Source of the DNA: Thermoplasmata archaeon
Lineage (GTDB): Archaea; Thermoplasmatota; Thermoplasmata; Thermoplasmatales; Thermoplasmataceae
DNA: 41,710 nt
Direction of reading: 5' to 3'
Assembly: GCA_021850505.1 (NCBI GenBank)
Contig: JAJZLW010000081.1
Location: 1-41,710, forward strand
Shown here: positions 1-8,903 of the stretch, piece after piece
Numbering within the stretch: position 1 is the stretch's first letter
How the letters are laid out: each line of letters starts with the position of its first letter
The notes under the pieces: generated by a model
Seen by the model: the letters and a program-made list of their open reading frames with translations, nothing else
What the model was told of the DNA's origin: nothing
Databases searched by the model: none
Position numbers and translations under genes: made by a program

Positions 1-47
1 ATGAGAATAACTAAATAATTCTCCTTAATTGATATATTAGAATCTGC

Positions 48-332
48 ATGCGGCACGCATCCTGCAATGACTTAAATTCGGTTAGTGATCTTATAGCGAG
101 GATAAGAATGATCGAAGGAATCAGTGAAAAATCGCCCTGTCATTTCTATTTCAGAAACAGAGGATTACTGCACTTTCATCTGGACTCTAATTGACTTTAC
201 GCTGATATAGGCGACCGGAGGATTGACCTTGGAAATATATCAGATCCGGATCAGGCAAAAAAAGAGCAGGTCTTTTCAACAGTTATGAAGATTATATCAG
301 AAAATAAAGCTAAAAAAGTATTTGAACGCTAA
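48..332 (+). pseudogene. Small ORF interrupted by one in-frame TGA
   Basis: One reading frame runs from ATG 48 to TAA 330-332 with a single internal TGA at 192-194. The part before the stop contains HFYFRNRGLLHFHLDSN. The part after it resumes as LYADIGDRRIDLGNISDPDQ and ends in a Lys-rich helix-like tail. Both halves look protein-like (alternating hydrophobics, DLNSV..LIARIR amphipathic start, HFH motif), which suggests one protein of about 94 codons broken by a nonsense mutation or a sequencing error. I do not recognise the family. A selenocysteine reading is unlikely because Thermoplasmatales are not known to have the Sec machinery. A shorter in-frame start exists at ATG 108. A TATA-like stretch (gatatatta) lies near 31-39, too close to ATG 48 for a leaderless start. 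Confidence 0.4.
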
Positions 333-356
333 TTCACTTTAATAAATGTTGTAAGC

Positions 357-3300
357 GTGAAAAAAACCTCAGTAATTGGTAACAGAACAATTTATTCAAT
401 AATGGTTCTCATTATTCTTCTTGGCTCATCACTATTTATTGCAGTAAATAGCGACGGAAGTGGAAATAATAACATAATGTCTGATCATTATGCATCTACT
501 AACAGCAATTCTTATGGGCCTATTGTACCGGTTGCAACTTATATTCCTTTTTACAGCCAGTATGGGGTGTCAAAATACACCGAGGATAATGGGACCCCTG
601 CTTCTCTTCTGACTGTAGTCGTGAGCCTATACCCCTCAAACGAGACCCTGATGAATTCTCTACTTTCTGAAATAAACGATCCGGCTTCTCCACTTTATCA
701 TCATTTCCTCTCCCTCAATCAATACAATGAAATGTTCGGAGGACCTCAGAATGTATACAGTGAACTTGTAAAATACTTGAAGTCATCTGGGGCAGTCGAA
801 ATACAGGAATTCAGCGATCATTCCATTCTTGGCTTCAAGGCATCTGCAAACACGATCAGAAATATTTTTAACGTCACAATTGAAAACTACACATCCCCAA
901 TTGGTGATTTCTATGCCCCAGTCGGGACACCGAGCCTGCCTTCAAGGATAGAACCTTTTGTTCAGTCCATATCTGGCCTTTCTGATTATTCTGAGCTCCT
1001 AATAGAGCATTCCCCATTAATCTCGAAGATACTGAAGGTAACAGGATTGAACAGTTCATCAAAATCTTCATCAGGTTACCCGATTCCTGTGAATTATTCT
1101 GGGGCCCAGTACCTTTCAGGATCAGACCTCCAGGTGGCAATGAATGAAGTATCGCTTTTCAAGCAGTATGGTTATCCTACAAACATGGTGGAGGCAACAA
1201 TATTATGGTCCGGTGTATACAACGGTTCAGGAAGCGTCCAGACAAGGGAAGGACTCCTTAAGCCTGGCACCTACGTTGGCCCGTTTGATCCTTCTGATAT
1301 CTACAATTATTACAATGAAACCATTCCATCGGGAGAACCTCACAGCAAGGTATATGGGTATCCAATATACGGTGCTCCTGAACCGAGCTTCCTGTCATCA
1401 TACGATACAACAGGTGCAAACATTGAAAACACGCTTGATCTCGAAATGCTTGGAAGCACTGCACCCGGCTCAACAATTTATAATGCCTATGGCAACACAT
1501 CAAGTATTTCCTGCCTTGATCTGGCATTCGCTGCATTACTAAACCCGTCACGAACGTCACCGGCATACAGTAATTTGCTCAATCTTTCCGTGATTTCAAA
1601 CTCATGGGGTGGAACCGACTGTGTCAATTCTACTTGGAACTCCATGCTCAAAGAAGCGAATCTTCGCGGAATAACGGTAATGGCCGCAAGCGGCGACGGT
1701 GGCGACTGTAACTCGACTACAAGCCCAGAATATATAGGATCAAATGAGAGTTTTCCCGCCTCTGTTGCATATGACAATTACGGTATGCTGGCAGTTGGTG
1801 GTGTATCTATGGACCTGAATGCAAATCTGAGCATCGTGTCCGAGCAGAATTGGTTTGTTCCAGCAACATCATCCACAGGTTACGCTGTCGGCACTACGTC
1901 AGGAATATCCCATCAATATTCGGAACCATCGTGGCAGGTCAATTCGTCTGCGAATCTTCTTATCAAAGGCGCTGGTCGTGGGGTTCCAGATCTGTCATCC
2001 CTTGCAAATGATACCATAATGACTATAACTCTAGATGGTAAAACCTATTTAGCCTCAAATGCTTCTTTGGGACGGCCTTTCGAAGCGGTTTCAGGAACCA
2101 GTATAGCATCTCCTTCTTTAGGCGGCATCTTGGCTGAAATTGATCACTCATTGATGAAGGTGGGAGACGGGAACATGGGGTTTGTTGATCCTGAAATTTA
2201 CCGAATTGGTACATTGCAGTATACCGACTCATTTTACCAGGGCCAGAAAGGGATTCTTCAGCAAATCTCATACAACTCTTCACTGCCCTCGCTTGCCTTT
2301 CATCCTGTAGTCAGGGGATGCAATGTTCTCTATCAGGACAGGTACGGATACAGCCTGCTAAATGGATGGGGCACTGTCAATGCTTACAACCTCACAAATT
2401 ATCTGTTGGAACAGACATTTAATGGCATTTCAGGAGATCTCTCAGGTATATCTGCATCCATAAATCTCACTGGGTTGAACGTGACATCCTACAATCCAAA
2501 CGGCACAGTCTTTTCAAAATATAATGCCACCATAGAGGAAAACTTCTTCCTCGCCGGGGAGACAGGTTTTCCTGAATACTGGGCCCAGTCTATGTTACAA
2601 ATAAGCGGCATAAATTCCTCAGATTTCATTGCAAATTTTTCGATATCTATTAATGCACCATTCTCAGGAACATTCAGGAACGAAAGGATAAGTGTCTACA
2701 ATTCAACTGAGGTAATTCTTCCTTTTAAGAAAATATTCAACATTACATCTGTAATCCTACCAGGCAATAATTCACTATCAAGCGTCTTAGTATCATCTGT
2801 CGGGACAGGTTCACTTAAACTTTCAGTACCTGGTTCTTCCTTCATCATAGGAAAGAAGGGCTACACATATTATTACAACGGGGCCATCCTTTCGATAGGC
2901 CAGTTCCCGGGGCAAAGTTCACCTCTTTCCCTTGTGCCTCAGATCGTACTTGCTGGGGCTATTTCTTCGAAGACAGGGGTCTTTGGCAATGGCACTTCTG
3001 GTATCATAAGTCCTCAGGTGGAACCATACGGTTCAGGTAAATGGGAGATGCCATTATCATCAGTCATTGATTATGCATCAGACCAGACACAGGTTACGGG
3101 GGCAAATCTGATATTCCAGAATGCATCAAATGATACCTGGTATGTTAATTATTCTTCTAGGAGTCTGCAGCAGGGGATCGCTTTCTATGTCAGAGGCAAT
3201 TATGTTGTTACATTCAACGAGACCGGACTTCCTGCTGGAACCTATTACTGGGTGAATGTTTCCGGACTTCTGCCTTCCGGTCCAATTGCGGCAGGATCGT

Positions 3301-4019
3301 CATTTTCTGCAAACGTAACGGATGGGCCATACACATACAGTGCTTCCGCATCGAACCCGATATATGCACCAGAGGGCAATGGGACATTCACGATAGACGG
3401 AAGCAATCTGAGCATCCACATCACATTCATTAAGAAGGTTTACCTGGTTGAGTTCAGGGAGACCGGTCTGGCCGGAAACGTCACGTGGTCTGTGAATGTT
3501 TCCGGAATAGCACTCTCCGGTCCATTGCATAGATCATCATATTTCCTGAATCTGACAAATGGCACTTATCATTACAGCTTTACCAGGTCCTCTGATATAT
3601 TTTCCGCAGCATCCCTTCAGGGCAACTTTACTGTAAATGGTTCAAATGTGATTGTTCCGATTGAGTTCTTCAGGCTGACCTATCTCGTAACTTTGAGCGA
3701 GTCAGGCCTCCCTTCGGGCCAGAACTGGACAATAGAATTCAATGGAACAGTCTACCACCTGTCCTCTAATCCTCTTGTGCTCTCCCTCAGTAATGGAACC
3801 TATGCTTTTTCTGTGACAAATGTAACAGGATATACCACGTCACCATTAACAGGCTCTCTAATAATCAACGGGTCTGCTGCGAGTCTTATAATCAACTTTA
3901 CCAAACCGACGCCAATACCTTATGAGGTTGAATTCGTCCTGATTATTATAGCAATGGTTGTTGTTGCATCACTTATCTTCGTTGCTCTTATAAGAAAAGG
4001 TAAGTTCAGGGACTCATAA
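357..4019 (+). CDS. Membrane-anchored sedolisin (S53, kumamolisin-like) protease
   Basis: Secreted serine-carboxyl endopeptidase of the S53 family, expected to act at acid pH outside the cell and feed peptides to the organism. Seen: GTG start; N-terminal hydrophobic signal/anchor at about residues 10-31; pro-kumamolisin activation domain at about 60-230; catalytic Glu357 and Asp361 four residues apart in GANIENTLDLEML; oxyanion Asp447 in AASGDGGDC; nucleophile Ser582 in SGTSIASPS. A long beta-rich region follows, then three related repeats of about 75-80 residues beginning FNETGLPAG, FRETGLAGN and LSESGLPSG (nucleotides about 3210-3900), and a C-terminal membrane helix (VLIIIAMVVVASLIFVALI) with a basic tail. 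Many NxS/T sequons agree with S-layer-type glycosylation. At 1220 residues it is about twice the core protease because of the stalk repeats. Its 3' end overlaps the convergent neighbour by 6 bp. Confidence 0.93.
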   Translation: MKKTSVIGNRTIYSIMVLIILLGSSLFIAVNSDGSGNNNIMSDHYASTNSNSYGPIVPVATYIPFYSQYGVSKYTEDNGTPASLLTVVVSLYPSNETLMNSLLSEINDPASPLYHHFLSLNQYNEMFGGPQNVYSELVKYLKSSGAVEIQEFSDHSILGFKASANTIRNIFNVTIENYTSPIGDFYAPVGTPSLPSRIEPFVQSISGLSDYSELLIEHSPLISKILKVTGLNSSSKSSSGYPIPVNYSGAQYLSGSDLQVAMNEVSLFKQYGYPTNMVEATILWSGVYNGSGSVQTREGLLKPGTYVGPFDPSDIYNYYNETIPSGEPHSKVYGYPIYGAPEPSFLSSYDTTGANIENTLDLEMLGSTAPGSTIYNAYGNTSSISCLDLAFAALLNPSRTSPAYSNLLNLSVISNSWGGTDCVNSTWNSMLKEANLRGITVMAASGDGGDCNSTTSPEYIGSNESFPASVAYDNYGMLAVGGVSMDLNANLSIVSEQNWFVPATSSTGYAVGTTSGISHQYSEPSWQVNSSANLLIKGAGRGVPDLSSLANDTIMTITLDGKTYLASNASLGRPFEAVSGTSIASPSLGGILAEIDHSLMKVGDGNMGFVDPEIYRIGTLQYTDSFYQGQKGILQQISYNSSLPSLAFHPVVRGCNVLYQDRYGYSLLNGWGTVNAYNLTNYLLEQTFNGISGDLSGISASINLTGLNVTSYNPNGTVFSKYNATIEENFFLAGETGFPEYWAQSMLQISGINSSDFIANFSISINAPFSGTFRNERISVYNSTEVILPFKKIFNITSVILPGNNSLSSVLVSSVGTGSLKLSVPGSSFIIGKKGYTYYYNGAILSIGQFPGQSSPLSLVPQIVLAGAISSKTGVFGNGTSGIISPQVEPYGSGKWEMPLSSVIDYASDQTQVTGANLIFQNASNDTWYVNYSSRSLQQGIAFYVRGNYVVTFNETGLPAGTYYWVNVSGLLPSGPIAAGSSFSANVTDGPYTYSASASNPIYAPEGNGTFTIDGSNLSIHITFIKKVYLVEFRETGLAGNVTWSVNVSGIALSGPLHRSSYFLNLTNGTYHYSFTRSSDIFSAASLQGNFTVNGSNVIVPIEFFRLTYLVTLSESGLPSGQNWTIEFNGTVYHLSSNPLVLSLSNGTYAFSVTNVTGYTTSPLTGSLIINGSAASLIINFTKPTPIPYEVEFVLIIIAMVVVASLIFVALIRKGKFRDS

Positions 4020-5030
4020 TATTATACATGAATCACCAAACTCATGCCAGGTGAAACCACTTTCCGCAGCGGCCAGATATGATGCCTTAATCAATTCAAT
4101 GTCCACAAAATTTGAGAGCATGAGGAGATGGGATGTTGAAGGATCATGCATCCCGGTTACTAGGCCATCGATTCCCAGACTGCTGTAACCATCAATCATT
4201 ATATTGGTATATCTATCAGCAGCGTAAAATTTGTCGCCCTTCCTTGCGCTTTCCAAGGCTCTAACAACCGTTGTGCCCACTGCTATAATCCTGGACCCAT
4301 TTCTCCTGAGATGCGTCAGCTCCTCAGCGACATCTTTGCCAACCGAAAAAAATTCAGGAAGAAGGTGTTTTTTGTTGTAAAATTCAGTTGCATCGAGCGA
4401 ACCCAGATTGCAATGCAGCGTTATTTCGAGAATCCTTATTCCATTCTTCTTCAACCTGTTCAGGATCGAACCTGTAAATGGTCTTGACGCCGAAGGATAT
4501 TCAACCGAACCCGGAATTCTGGCAATTTCCGAAGCATATACACTTCCGGGTAAATACCGCATGTTTTCATCGTAGATTATGTAAGAACCTTCAGATGAAC
4601 CCAGTTCATGGAAATCAAAACCGTCTCCAGGATCAATTTCCAAATATCTTCCATAGTCCTTCATTCTGCTGGATAAGGAAATGTAAGATCCATCTGCAAA
4701 ATATAGCCTCTTGCCTGCGTAGCAATTTGTCTGCCCTGATCTGACCTCGGCAAGAAGCCCCTTTTCATGATACCCGATATTTATGTCGACAAACTTCTTT
4801 TCTTCCCTGTCAAAAGGCCTGAAGTGGGCTGGCAACATTGAACTGTTATTGAATACCAGCACATCATCCGGTTTAAGATGGTCAAAAATTTGTTCAAATT
4901 CTCCAAACTCAAAAGATCCTTTTGATCGATCTATGCAGAGCAGTTTAACATCTGATCTTCTCATTCCCATATATTCCTGGGGAACCCCTGTCGTGGTTTC
5001 AGGTATAATTATCAGGTTCTGTCCGTTCAA
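4014..5030 (-). CDS. QueA-like SAM:tRNA ribosyltransferase-isomerase homologue, diverged
   Basis: Belongs to the QueA family, which in bacteria transfers the ribosyl part of SAM to preQ1 in tRNA. Seen: the QueA-like N-terminus with LKPDDVLVFNNSSMLPAHFRP, the strongly conserved RIIAVGTTVVRALES, and a C-terminus with LLMLSNFVDIELIKASYLAA..SGFTWHEFGDSCII, close to the FHLPKSTLLMLV...YRFFSYGDAMLI block. Two usual active-site blocks are changed: the TAGLHFT block reads SASRPFT, and the TLHVGAGTF block reads TLHCNLGSL. Its start overlaps the stop of the upstream dehydrogenase by 4 bp, so the two are co-transcribed. Archaea make archaeosine rather than queuosine, so the substrate may differ. The family is clear; the function is not. 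Confidence 0.8.
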   Translation of the reverse strand: MNGQNLIIIPETTTGVPQEYMGMRRSDVKLLCIDRSKGSFEFGEFEQIFDHLKPDDVLVFNNSSMLPAHFRPFDREEKKFVDINIGYHEKGLLAEVRSGQTNCYAGKRLYFADGSYISLSSRMKDYGRYLEIDPGDGFDFHELGSSEGSYIIYDENMRYLPGSVYASEIARIPGSVEYPSASRPFTGSILNRLKKNGIRILEITLHCNLGSLDATEFYNKKHLLPEFFSVGKDVAEELTHLRRNGSRIIAVGTTVVRALESARKGDKFYAADRYTNIMIDGYSSLGIDGLVTGMHDPSTSHLLMLSNFVDIELIKASYLAAAESGFTWHEFGDSCIIL

Positions 5031-5665
5031 ACTGCATCAGCCTCGCTTATAATCTTCTGAAAAACCCTTTCAGCAGCTTTCTCCGGAGGCTGGAGTTCAT
5101 CCGGATCCGCTGTTGGATCTGCAACAAAGTGCATCTCAGTGGCCATGTCGCCCGGATCAATTGAAATAAACCTTGAATGAGGGACCTCAACCGTCAACGC
5201 CCGGATCAGATAATCCATTGCGGACTTCGATGAACCATAAAAAGACCAGCCCTTGGCCGGTGTCTTTGAAACATCGGAAGTTATGTGAACAACAAGCCCA
5301 TTCTTTGAATTCGCAAGAAACAGCTGTGTCAGGTAAGTATTGGTAAATACATTTACCTCAAAATTCTTCCTCAGATTCAATATGCTGTCTTCAACAATTT
5401 CTCTGCAGGGAGATATTGTGCCCGCATTCAGTATGAGCACATTGGGAGTACCGAATTCCTCCAGTGTCCTCTTAATTACAACATCAATGTCAGACTCAAA
5501 ACGCATATCTGCCTTCGTCCACAGTATTCCACTACCGCTTTCAATGCCATTTCTGGAAACACTTCTGCCAAAAGATGATACGAGCCATCCGCTTTTATTG
5601 AACAGCCTGACCAGAGATTTTCCCAGACCCTTGGTGCCACCACTTATAATCACTATTTTTTCCAT
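5027..5665 (-). CDS. Short-chain dehydrogenase/reductase (SDR)
   Basis: Classical SDR fold of 212 residues, somewhat short for the family (about 240-260). Seen: the NAD(P) loop ISGGTKGLG near the N-terminus, followed by an acceptor region ending FGRS that suggests NADP preference (inference); the LNAG motif (LILNAGT); catalytic Ser in VHITSDVS; Tyr and Lys in YGSSKSAMDYL; and the PGDMATEMH loop. The substrate cannot be told. It is first in a two-gene unit with the QueA-like gene (4-bp overlap), which suggests a shared small-molecule or nucleoside-related substrate. A TATA element centred about 25 bp upstream supports this ATG as a leaderless start. A polypyrimidine stretch rather than a Shine-Dalgarno site precedes it. 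Confidence 0.88.
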   Translation of the reverse strand: MEKIVIISGGTKGLGKSLVRLFNKSGWLVSSFGRSVSRNGIESGSGILWTKADMRFESDIDVVIKRTLEEFGTPNVLILNAGTISPCREIVEDSILNLRKNFEVNVFTNTYLTQLFLANSKNGLVVHITSDVSKTPAKGWSFYGSSKSAMDYLIRALTVEVPHSRFISIDPGDMATEMHFVADPTADPDELQPPEKAAERVFQKIISEADAV

Positions 5666-5682
5666 AACAGGAAGAGGTGGAT

Positions 5683-5711
5683 ATTATTTATAAACGTATT
5701 AGTTTATAAAG
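5683..5711 (-). promoter_or_regulatory. Promoter of the SDR/queA-like operon (two TATA elements)
   Basis: Read on the minus strand, two near-identical TATA boxes (TTTATAAACT and TTTATAAATA) lie about 20 bp apart. The nearer one is centred about 25 bp before the ATG at 5665, the spacing of an archaeal leaderless transcript. The duplicated box could give alternative starts. Confidence 0.55.
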
Positions 5712-5742
5712 TTTAATAACACGTTGCGCTGATCGAACAGAA

Positions 5743-6105
5743 TCAACCAAGTATTGACATGACAATCCTTTCAATTTCTTTTTCATGTATCGAAGGATAA
5801 GTGGAGACACTATCCCTGTAGAATACAATTCCTATCAATTCATTCTTAGCGGTATCCGTCACGTCAAAGCTAATTGAGTATACATTATCTATGTTGTCTG
5901 GAACATCCTCAATAACCTCCACCTCTTCCTTGCCGGGGATTTTTACCTCGCTATACACATATTTCATCTTGAAGGTGCCAGCCTGGAATGCGCCGTCTTC
6001 GAGGGAATTCAGCTTTCGAAAAACCGCATTGAAGCATTCATCCTCGTGACCTGTGACATATTTTTTGGCGTTTTCAAGTTTTTTCTTTCTTTTGTGGTCA
6101 AACAT
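5743..6105 (-). CDS. Conserved-looking small acidic protein of unknown function
   Basis: A protein of 120 residues with no family I recognise. It starts with a basic helix (MFDHKRKKKLENAKKYV), followed by alternating strands and a C-terminal helix (IHEKEIERIVMSILG). No signal peptide, Cys cluster or membrane segment is visible. The frame is open further upstream to a TTG at 6147, but I choose ATG 6105 because a TATA element (TAATTATATTATT, minus strand) lies about 27 bp before it, giving a leaderless message. It follows polX on the same strand 67 bp downstream, and its own promoter overlaps that gap. Confidence 0.65.
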   Translation of the reverse strand: MFDHKRKKKLENAKKYVTGHEDECFNAVFRKLNSLEDGAFQAGTFKMKYVYSEVKIPGKEEVEVIEDVPDNIDNVYSISFDVTDTAKNELIGIVFYRDSVSTYPSIHEKEIERIVMSILG

Positions 6106-6125
6106 GGAAAGTACAGTCCGATTTT

Positions 6126-6139
6126 CAATAATATAATTA
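6126..6139 (-). promoter_or_regulatory. TATA element deciding the start of the 5743-6105 gene
   Basis: Minus-strand TAATTATATTATT is centred about 27 bp upstream of ATG 6105. This favours the internal ATG over the TTG 42 bp further upstream. Confidence 0.45.
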
Positions 6140-6172
6140 CGGCGCAAACGACGAAAAAGGGGAAAGAGTTTT

Positions 6173-7879
6173 TCAGGTTCTCAGTGCCTTTTGAAGATCC
6201 TTGAGATTCATAGCATTGATAATGTCATTTTTCTTTAGCCAACCCCTCCTTGCTACAGCTGTTGCAATTCTTATGTTGGAAAGATCATTCGTATTGTGGG
6301 CATCGCTTCCAAGCGTGAACTTAACACCGAATCCGGCAGCTCTCCTTGCAAGGTCTGACGGCAAATCAGATCTCTCAGGCGAGCCGTTTATTTCCAGAAA
6401 GACGCCTTCAGAAGCACATGCCTCCATAATTCTATCCATATCGAGCTGATATGGTGGTCTCGATCCAATTAATCTTCCAGTAGGGTGAGCTATGGAGTTC
6501 ACGAGACCGGACCTGATTGCCTTCAGCAGCCTGTTAGTGTTCTCCTCGCGATCCTGGGAGACAAACTGGTGCATTGCCCCCAGCACAAAATCCATTTTCT
6601 TCAATAAGGGCGAGGATAGATCAAGAGACCCATCCTTCAGAATCTCCAGTTCAACACCTTTGAGTATGCTGAAACCAAGCTTCTCCGAAATCCTTTCAAT
6701 CTCTTCGTTGAATGTGTTGAATCTTTCTTCGTTCAGGCCGTTTGCTATCATAAGGGATTTGCTGTGATTGGTAATGGCGATATATTCAAGTCCAGAGGCT
6801 TTAGCTGCAACAGCCATATCCTCCAGTGAAGCCATGCCGTCGCTGTCGAAGGTATGCATATGCAGATCTCCCTTTACATCTTCATACTCTATGAGGCGGG
6901 GGATCTTGCCTGCCAGTGCTGCATCTATTTCACCCTTGTCTTCCCTGAGTTCGGGAGGTATATACATAAGGCCGAGTTTTTCATAAATCTCATTCTCAGA
7001 AGCGCCTGCAATTTTTTGATCTGCGGCGAAAAGGCCATATTCGTTCAGTTTCATGCCCCGTGATATGGCAAGATCACGTAACCTGACGTTATGATCCTTG
7101 CTGCCCGTAAAATACTGCAATGCAGCTCCAAACGAGTCAGCTTCTATGAATCTCAAATCGCATGTAATCCCAATCTTAAGGTTTACAGTTACTTTCGACT
7201 CCCCGCGGGAAACGGCACCATCAATTCGATCCAGACTGAGAAAATAATCGGTAGCACTTTCCACGTTGCCTGAAATAGCCAGAAGGTCTATGTCACCGAC
7301 AGTCTCGCGCATCCTTCTTGATGAACCTGCGGCTTCCACCCTCTCGAAAAGGCCAGACGCCAGAAGATGCTCTCTGATGTATTCTATCTCTCTGAGTCCC
7401 TTTGACAGGAGGATTCTATTTGAACCAACCTGCTGAAATGTTTCAAGGCTCTTTTTCAGCTTTTCCTCGCTCTTGCTTCCGAATCCAGGCAGATCAGCAA
7501 TTTTATGGCTGTTTATCGCATCAGATAGCTGTGAAATGTTTGTCACCCCAAGTTGCGTGAATAAAATGGCTATTTTTTTAGGACCCAGGCCCTGGATTTT
7601 TCTCAGATCCCTGAAGTTAATGGGATACTTCTTTTTCATTTCATCGTAGGCTGTTATCCGGCCTTCGTTTATGTACTGGGAAATTTTTTTTGCTATGGCG
7701 TCACCAACACCCTCTATCTTTCTGAGCTCATTCCGCCGGTATATTTCCCTTATGTCCTCGCCTAAGGCTGCAATGTTTCCCGAAACCTTTCTGTAGGCTA
7801 AGGATTCCCAGCGCTTTCCCTCAATTTCCTCAATATCAGCCATCTCACTGAATATCTCAGAAAGTTCGTCGTTGAACAC
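6173..7879 (-). CDS. polX: DNA polymerase X with PHP exonuclease domain
   Basis: Bacterial/archaeal-type PolX, a repair polymerase for short gaps with a PHP-type nuclease. Seen in order: N-terminal helix-hairpin-helix region (RKIEGVGDAIAKKI, LRKIQGLGPKKIAIL, IADLPGFGSKSEEKL, about residues 50-145); polymerase palm with GSSRR and metal ligands Asp196 and Asp198 in GDIDLLAI and Asp241 in ITCDLRF; PHP domain from about residue 335 with HMHTFDSDG, GVELEIL, AMHQ, AHPTG and the final SDAH ligands, all apparently intact. Length 568 matches the family (about 570). The start is GTG at 7879, fitting the conserved N-terminus. It is transcribed divergently from the DsrE-like gene. Confidence 0.93.
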   Translation of the reverse strand: MFNDELSEIFSEMADIEEIEGKRWESLAYRKVSGNIAALGEDIREIYRRNELRKIEGVGDAIAKKISQYINEGRITAYDEMKKKYPINFRDLRKIQGLGPKKIAILFTQLGVTNISQLSDAINSHKIADLPGFGSKSEEKLKKSLETFQQVGSNRILLSKGLREIEYIREHLLASGLFERVEAAGSSRRMRETVGDIDLLAISGNVESATDYFLSLDRIDGAVSRGESKVTVNLKIGITCDLRFIEADSFGAALQYFTGSKDHNVRLRDLAISRGMKLNEYGLFAADQKIAGASENEIYEKLGLMYIPPELREDKGEIDAALAGKIPRLIEYEDVKGDLHMHTFDSDGMASLEDMAVAAKASGLEYIAITNHSKSLMIANGLNEERFNTFNEEIERISEKLGFSILKGVELEILKDGSLDLSSPLLKKMDFVLGAMHQFVSQDREENTNRLLKAIRSGLVNSIAHPTGRLIGSRPPYQLDMDRIMEACASEGVFLEINGSPERSDLPSDLARRAAGFGVKFTLGSDAHNTNDLSNIRIATAVARRGWLKKNDIINAMNLKDLQKALRT

Positions 7880-7978
7880 GCATTATCATACCTGAATGCA
7901 ATATCTACTTTTTCTTCTTATTCAGTGTTTTCTTATGCCCTAACACAATGCATTAATATTATCAAACAATCAATAGAC

Positions 7979-8320
7979 ATGGGCAAAGTACTATTTTTGA
8001 TAATTGCGGGCAAGGAAGATCCTGAGAGAGCCAACATTGGTCTGGTAAACGCTTCCAGATCTGCTGAAGCTAAAAGATATGAAGATCTGAAGGTGATATT
8101 CTTTGGACCAAGTGAGGAATACATCACAGAATTGAAAGGACCACCACTTGAGGCATTCACGAAGCTTTACAACCTTGGTGCAATCGACTCTGCCTGCGTA
8201 TTTATAGCAGAGAGAAGCGGTAAGAAAGAGAAGCTTGAATCAATGGGAATCAGCCTGAAACCGGCGGGCGAGAGGATCTCACATTACGTTAATTCAGGTT
8301 ACACTGTTCTGAGCTTCTGA
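7979..8320 (+). CDS. DsrE-like small protein
   Basis: A protein of 113 residues that looks like the DsrE/DsrF-like fold: first strand KVLFLIIAGKEDP, an alpha-beta core with KVIFFGPSEE and a second half with ACVFIAERSGKKEKLESMGI ending YTVLSF. DsrE proteins often act in sulfur transfer. Here the only Cys is in SACVFIAE, so a sulfurtransferase role is only possible. The frame is open from 7925, but ATG 7979 is preferred: a TATA element (cattaatatt at 7951-7960) lies about 24 bp upstream and the family begins at this strand. The gene stands alone. Confidence 0.7.
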   Translation: MGKVLFLIIAGKEDPERANIGLVNASRSAEAKRYEDLKVIFFGPSEEYITELKGPPLEAFTKLYNLGAIDSACVFIAERSGKKEKLESMGISLKPAGERISHYVNSGYTVLSF

Positions 8321-8523
8321 TCCCTTCCGGGAAGATCCAAATTATCAGTTGCATTTGGTGATCCGGGGATGGCATTCTATCCAGCCATGCACTTCAGGGG
8401 CAACTTCCATGTTGTATAACGTATTCATGGTACAAGGATATACCTATGATGAAGAAGGGAAATGATAATTGTAAGATCTTCTATTCAAACCTGAAATCCG
8501 GAGCTTTGTAAAAAAACTGCCAA

Positions 8524-8835
8524 TCACTCAACCTTTTTAATGATAAGCTTCAGGCCGCTTACATCCTTTACTACCGCCCTGTCGCCAGGGGCGATTTTCT
8601 CATTCTTGTCAAAGAGCTCAGCTGCCCAGACCTGTGAATCAAGTAAGACCTCGATTCTTTCTGGCGTAACCAGTTTGACAACACATCTCCTGTTGATCAT
8701 GCTTTCAACGCCGGTAAACCCAGACGCTCCAAAGGGATATCTTGTCAGCAAACGACCGGCCCATGCCCCAATAAAAAGACTGGCTGCAGTGTCAAGAACG
8801 ATAATAAGTATGAGAACAGTCTCAGTTATTGCCAT
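8524..8835 (-). CDS. Short NfeD-like membrane protein
   Basis: A protein of 103 residues with one N-terminal membrane helix (ETVLILIIVLDTAASLFIGAWAG) followed by a small beta-barrel (OB-fold) with PGDRAVVKDVSGLKLIIKKVE, the typical ending of NfeD proteins. NfeD proteins usually work with a stomatin/SPFH partner in membrane quality control; no such partner is beside it here. Start ATG 8835 is chosen over 8883 because a minus-strand TATA-like element (agttatacct) is about 26 bp upstream and the helix begins right after. The 203 bp between its stop and the DsrE-like gene holds no gene; only a short inverted repeat (CTTCC-G-GGAAG) near 8324-8336 stands out. Confidence 0.7.
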   Translation of the reverse strand: MAITETVLILIIVLDTAASLFIGAWAGRLLTRYPFGASGFTGVESMINRRCVVKLVTPERIEVLLDSQVWAAELFDKNEKIAPGDRAVVKDVSGLKLIIKKVE

Positions 8836-8903
8836 ATTTGACGATAGGTAAATTAGGTATAACTTATTTTCTCGCCCGGTCAAATACCATTCAATTTCCG
8901 TAT

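Noticed and set aside
192..194. Selenocysteine codon in the 48-332 ORF
   Set aside because: No SECIS-like element was noticed, and Thermoplasmatales are not known to make selenoproteins.
8324..8336. CTTCC-G-GGAAG inverted repeat after the DsrE-like gene as a terminator
   Set aside because: The loop is one base, no T-run follows, and archaeal termination does not need hairpins.
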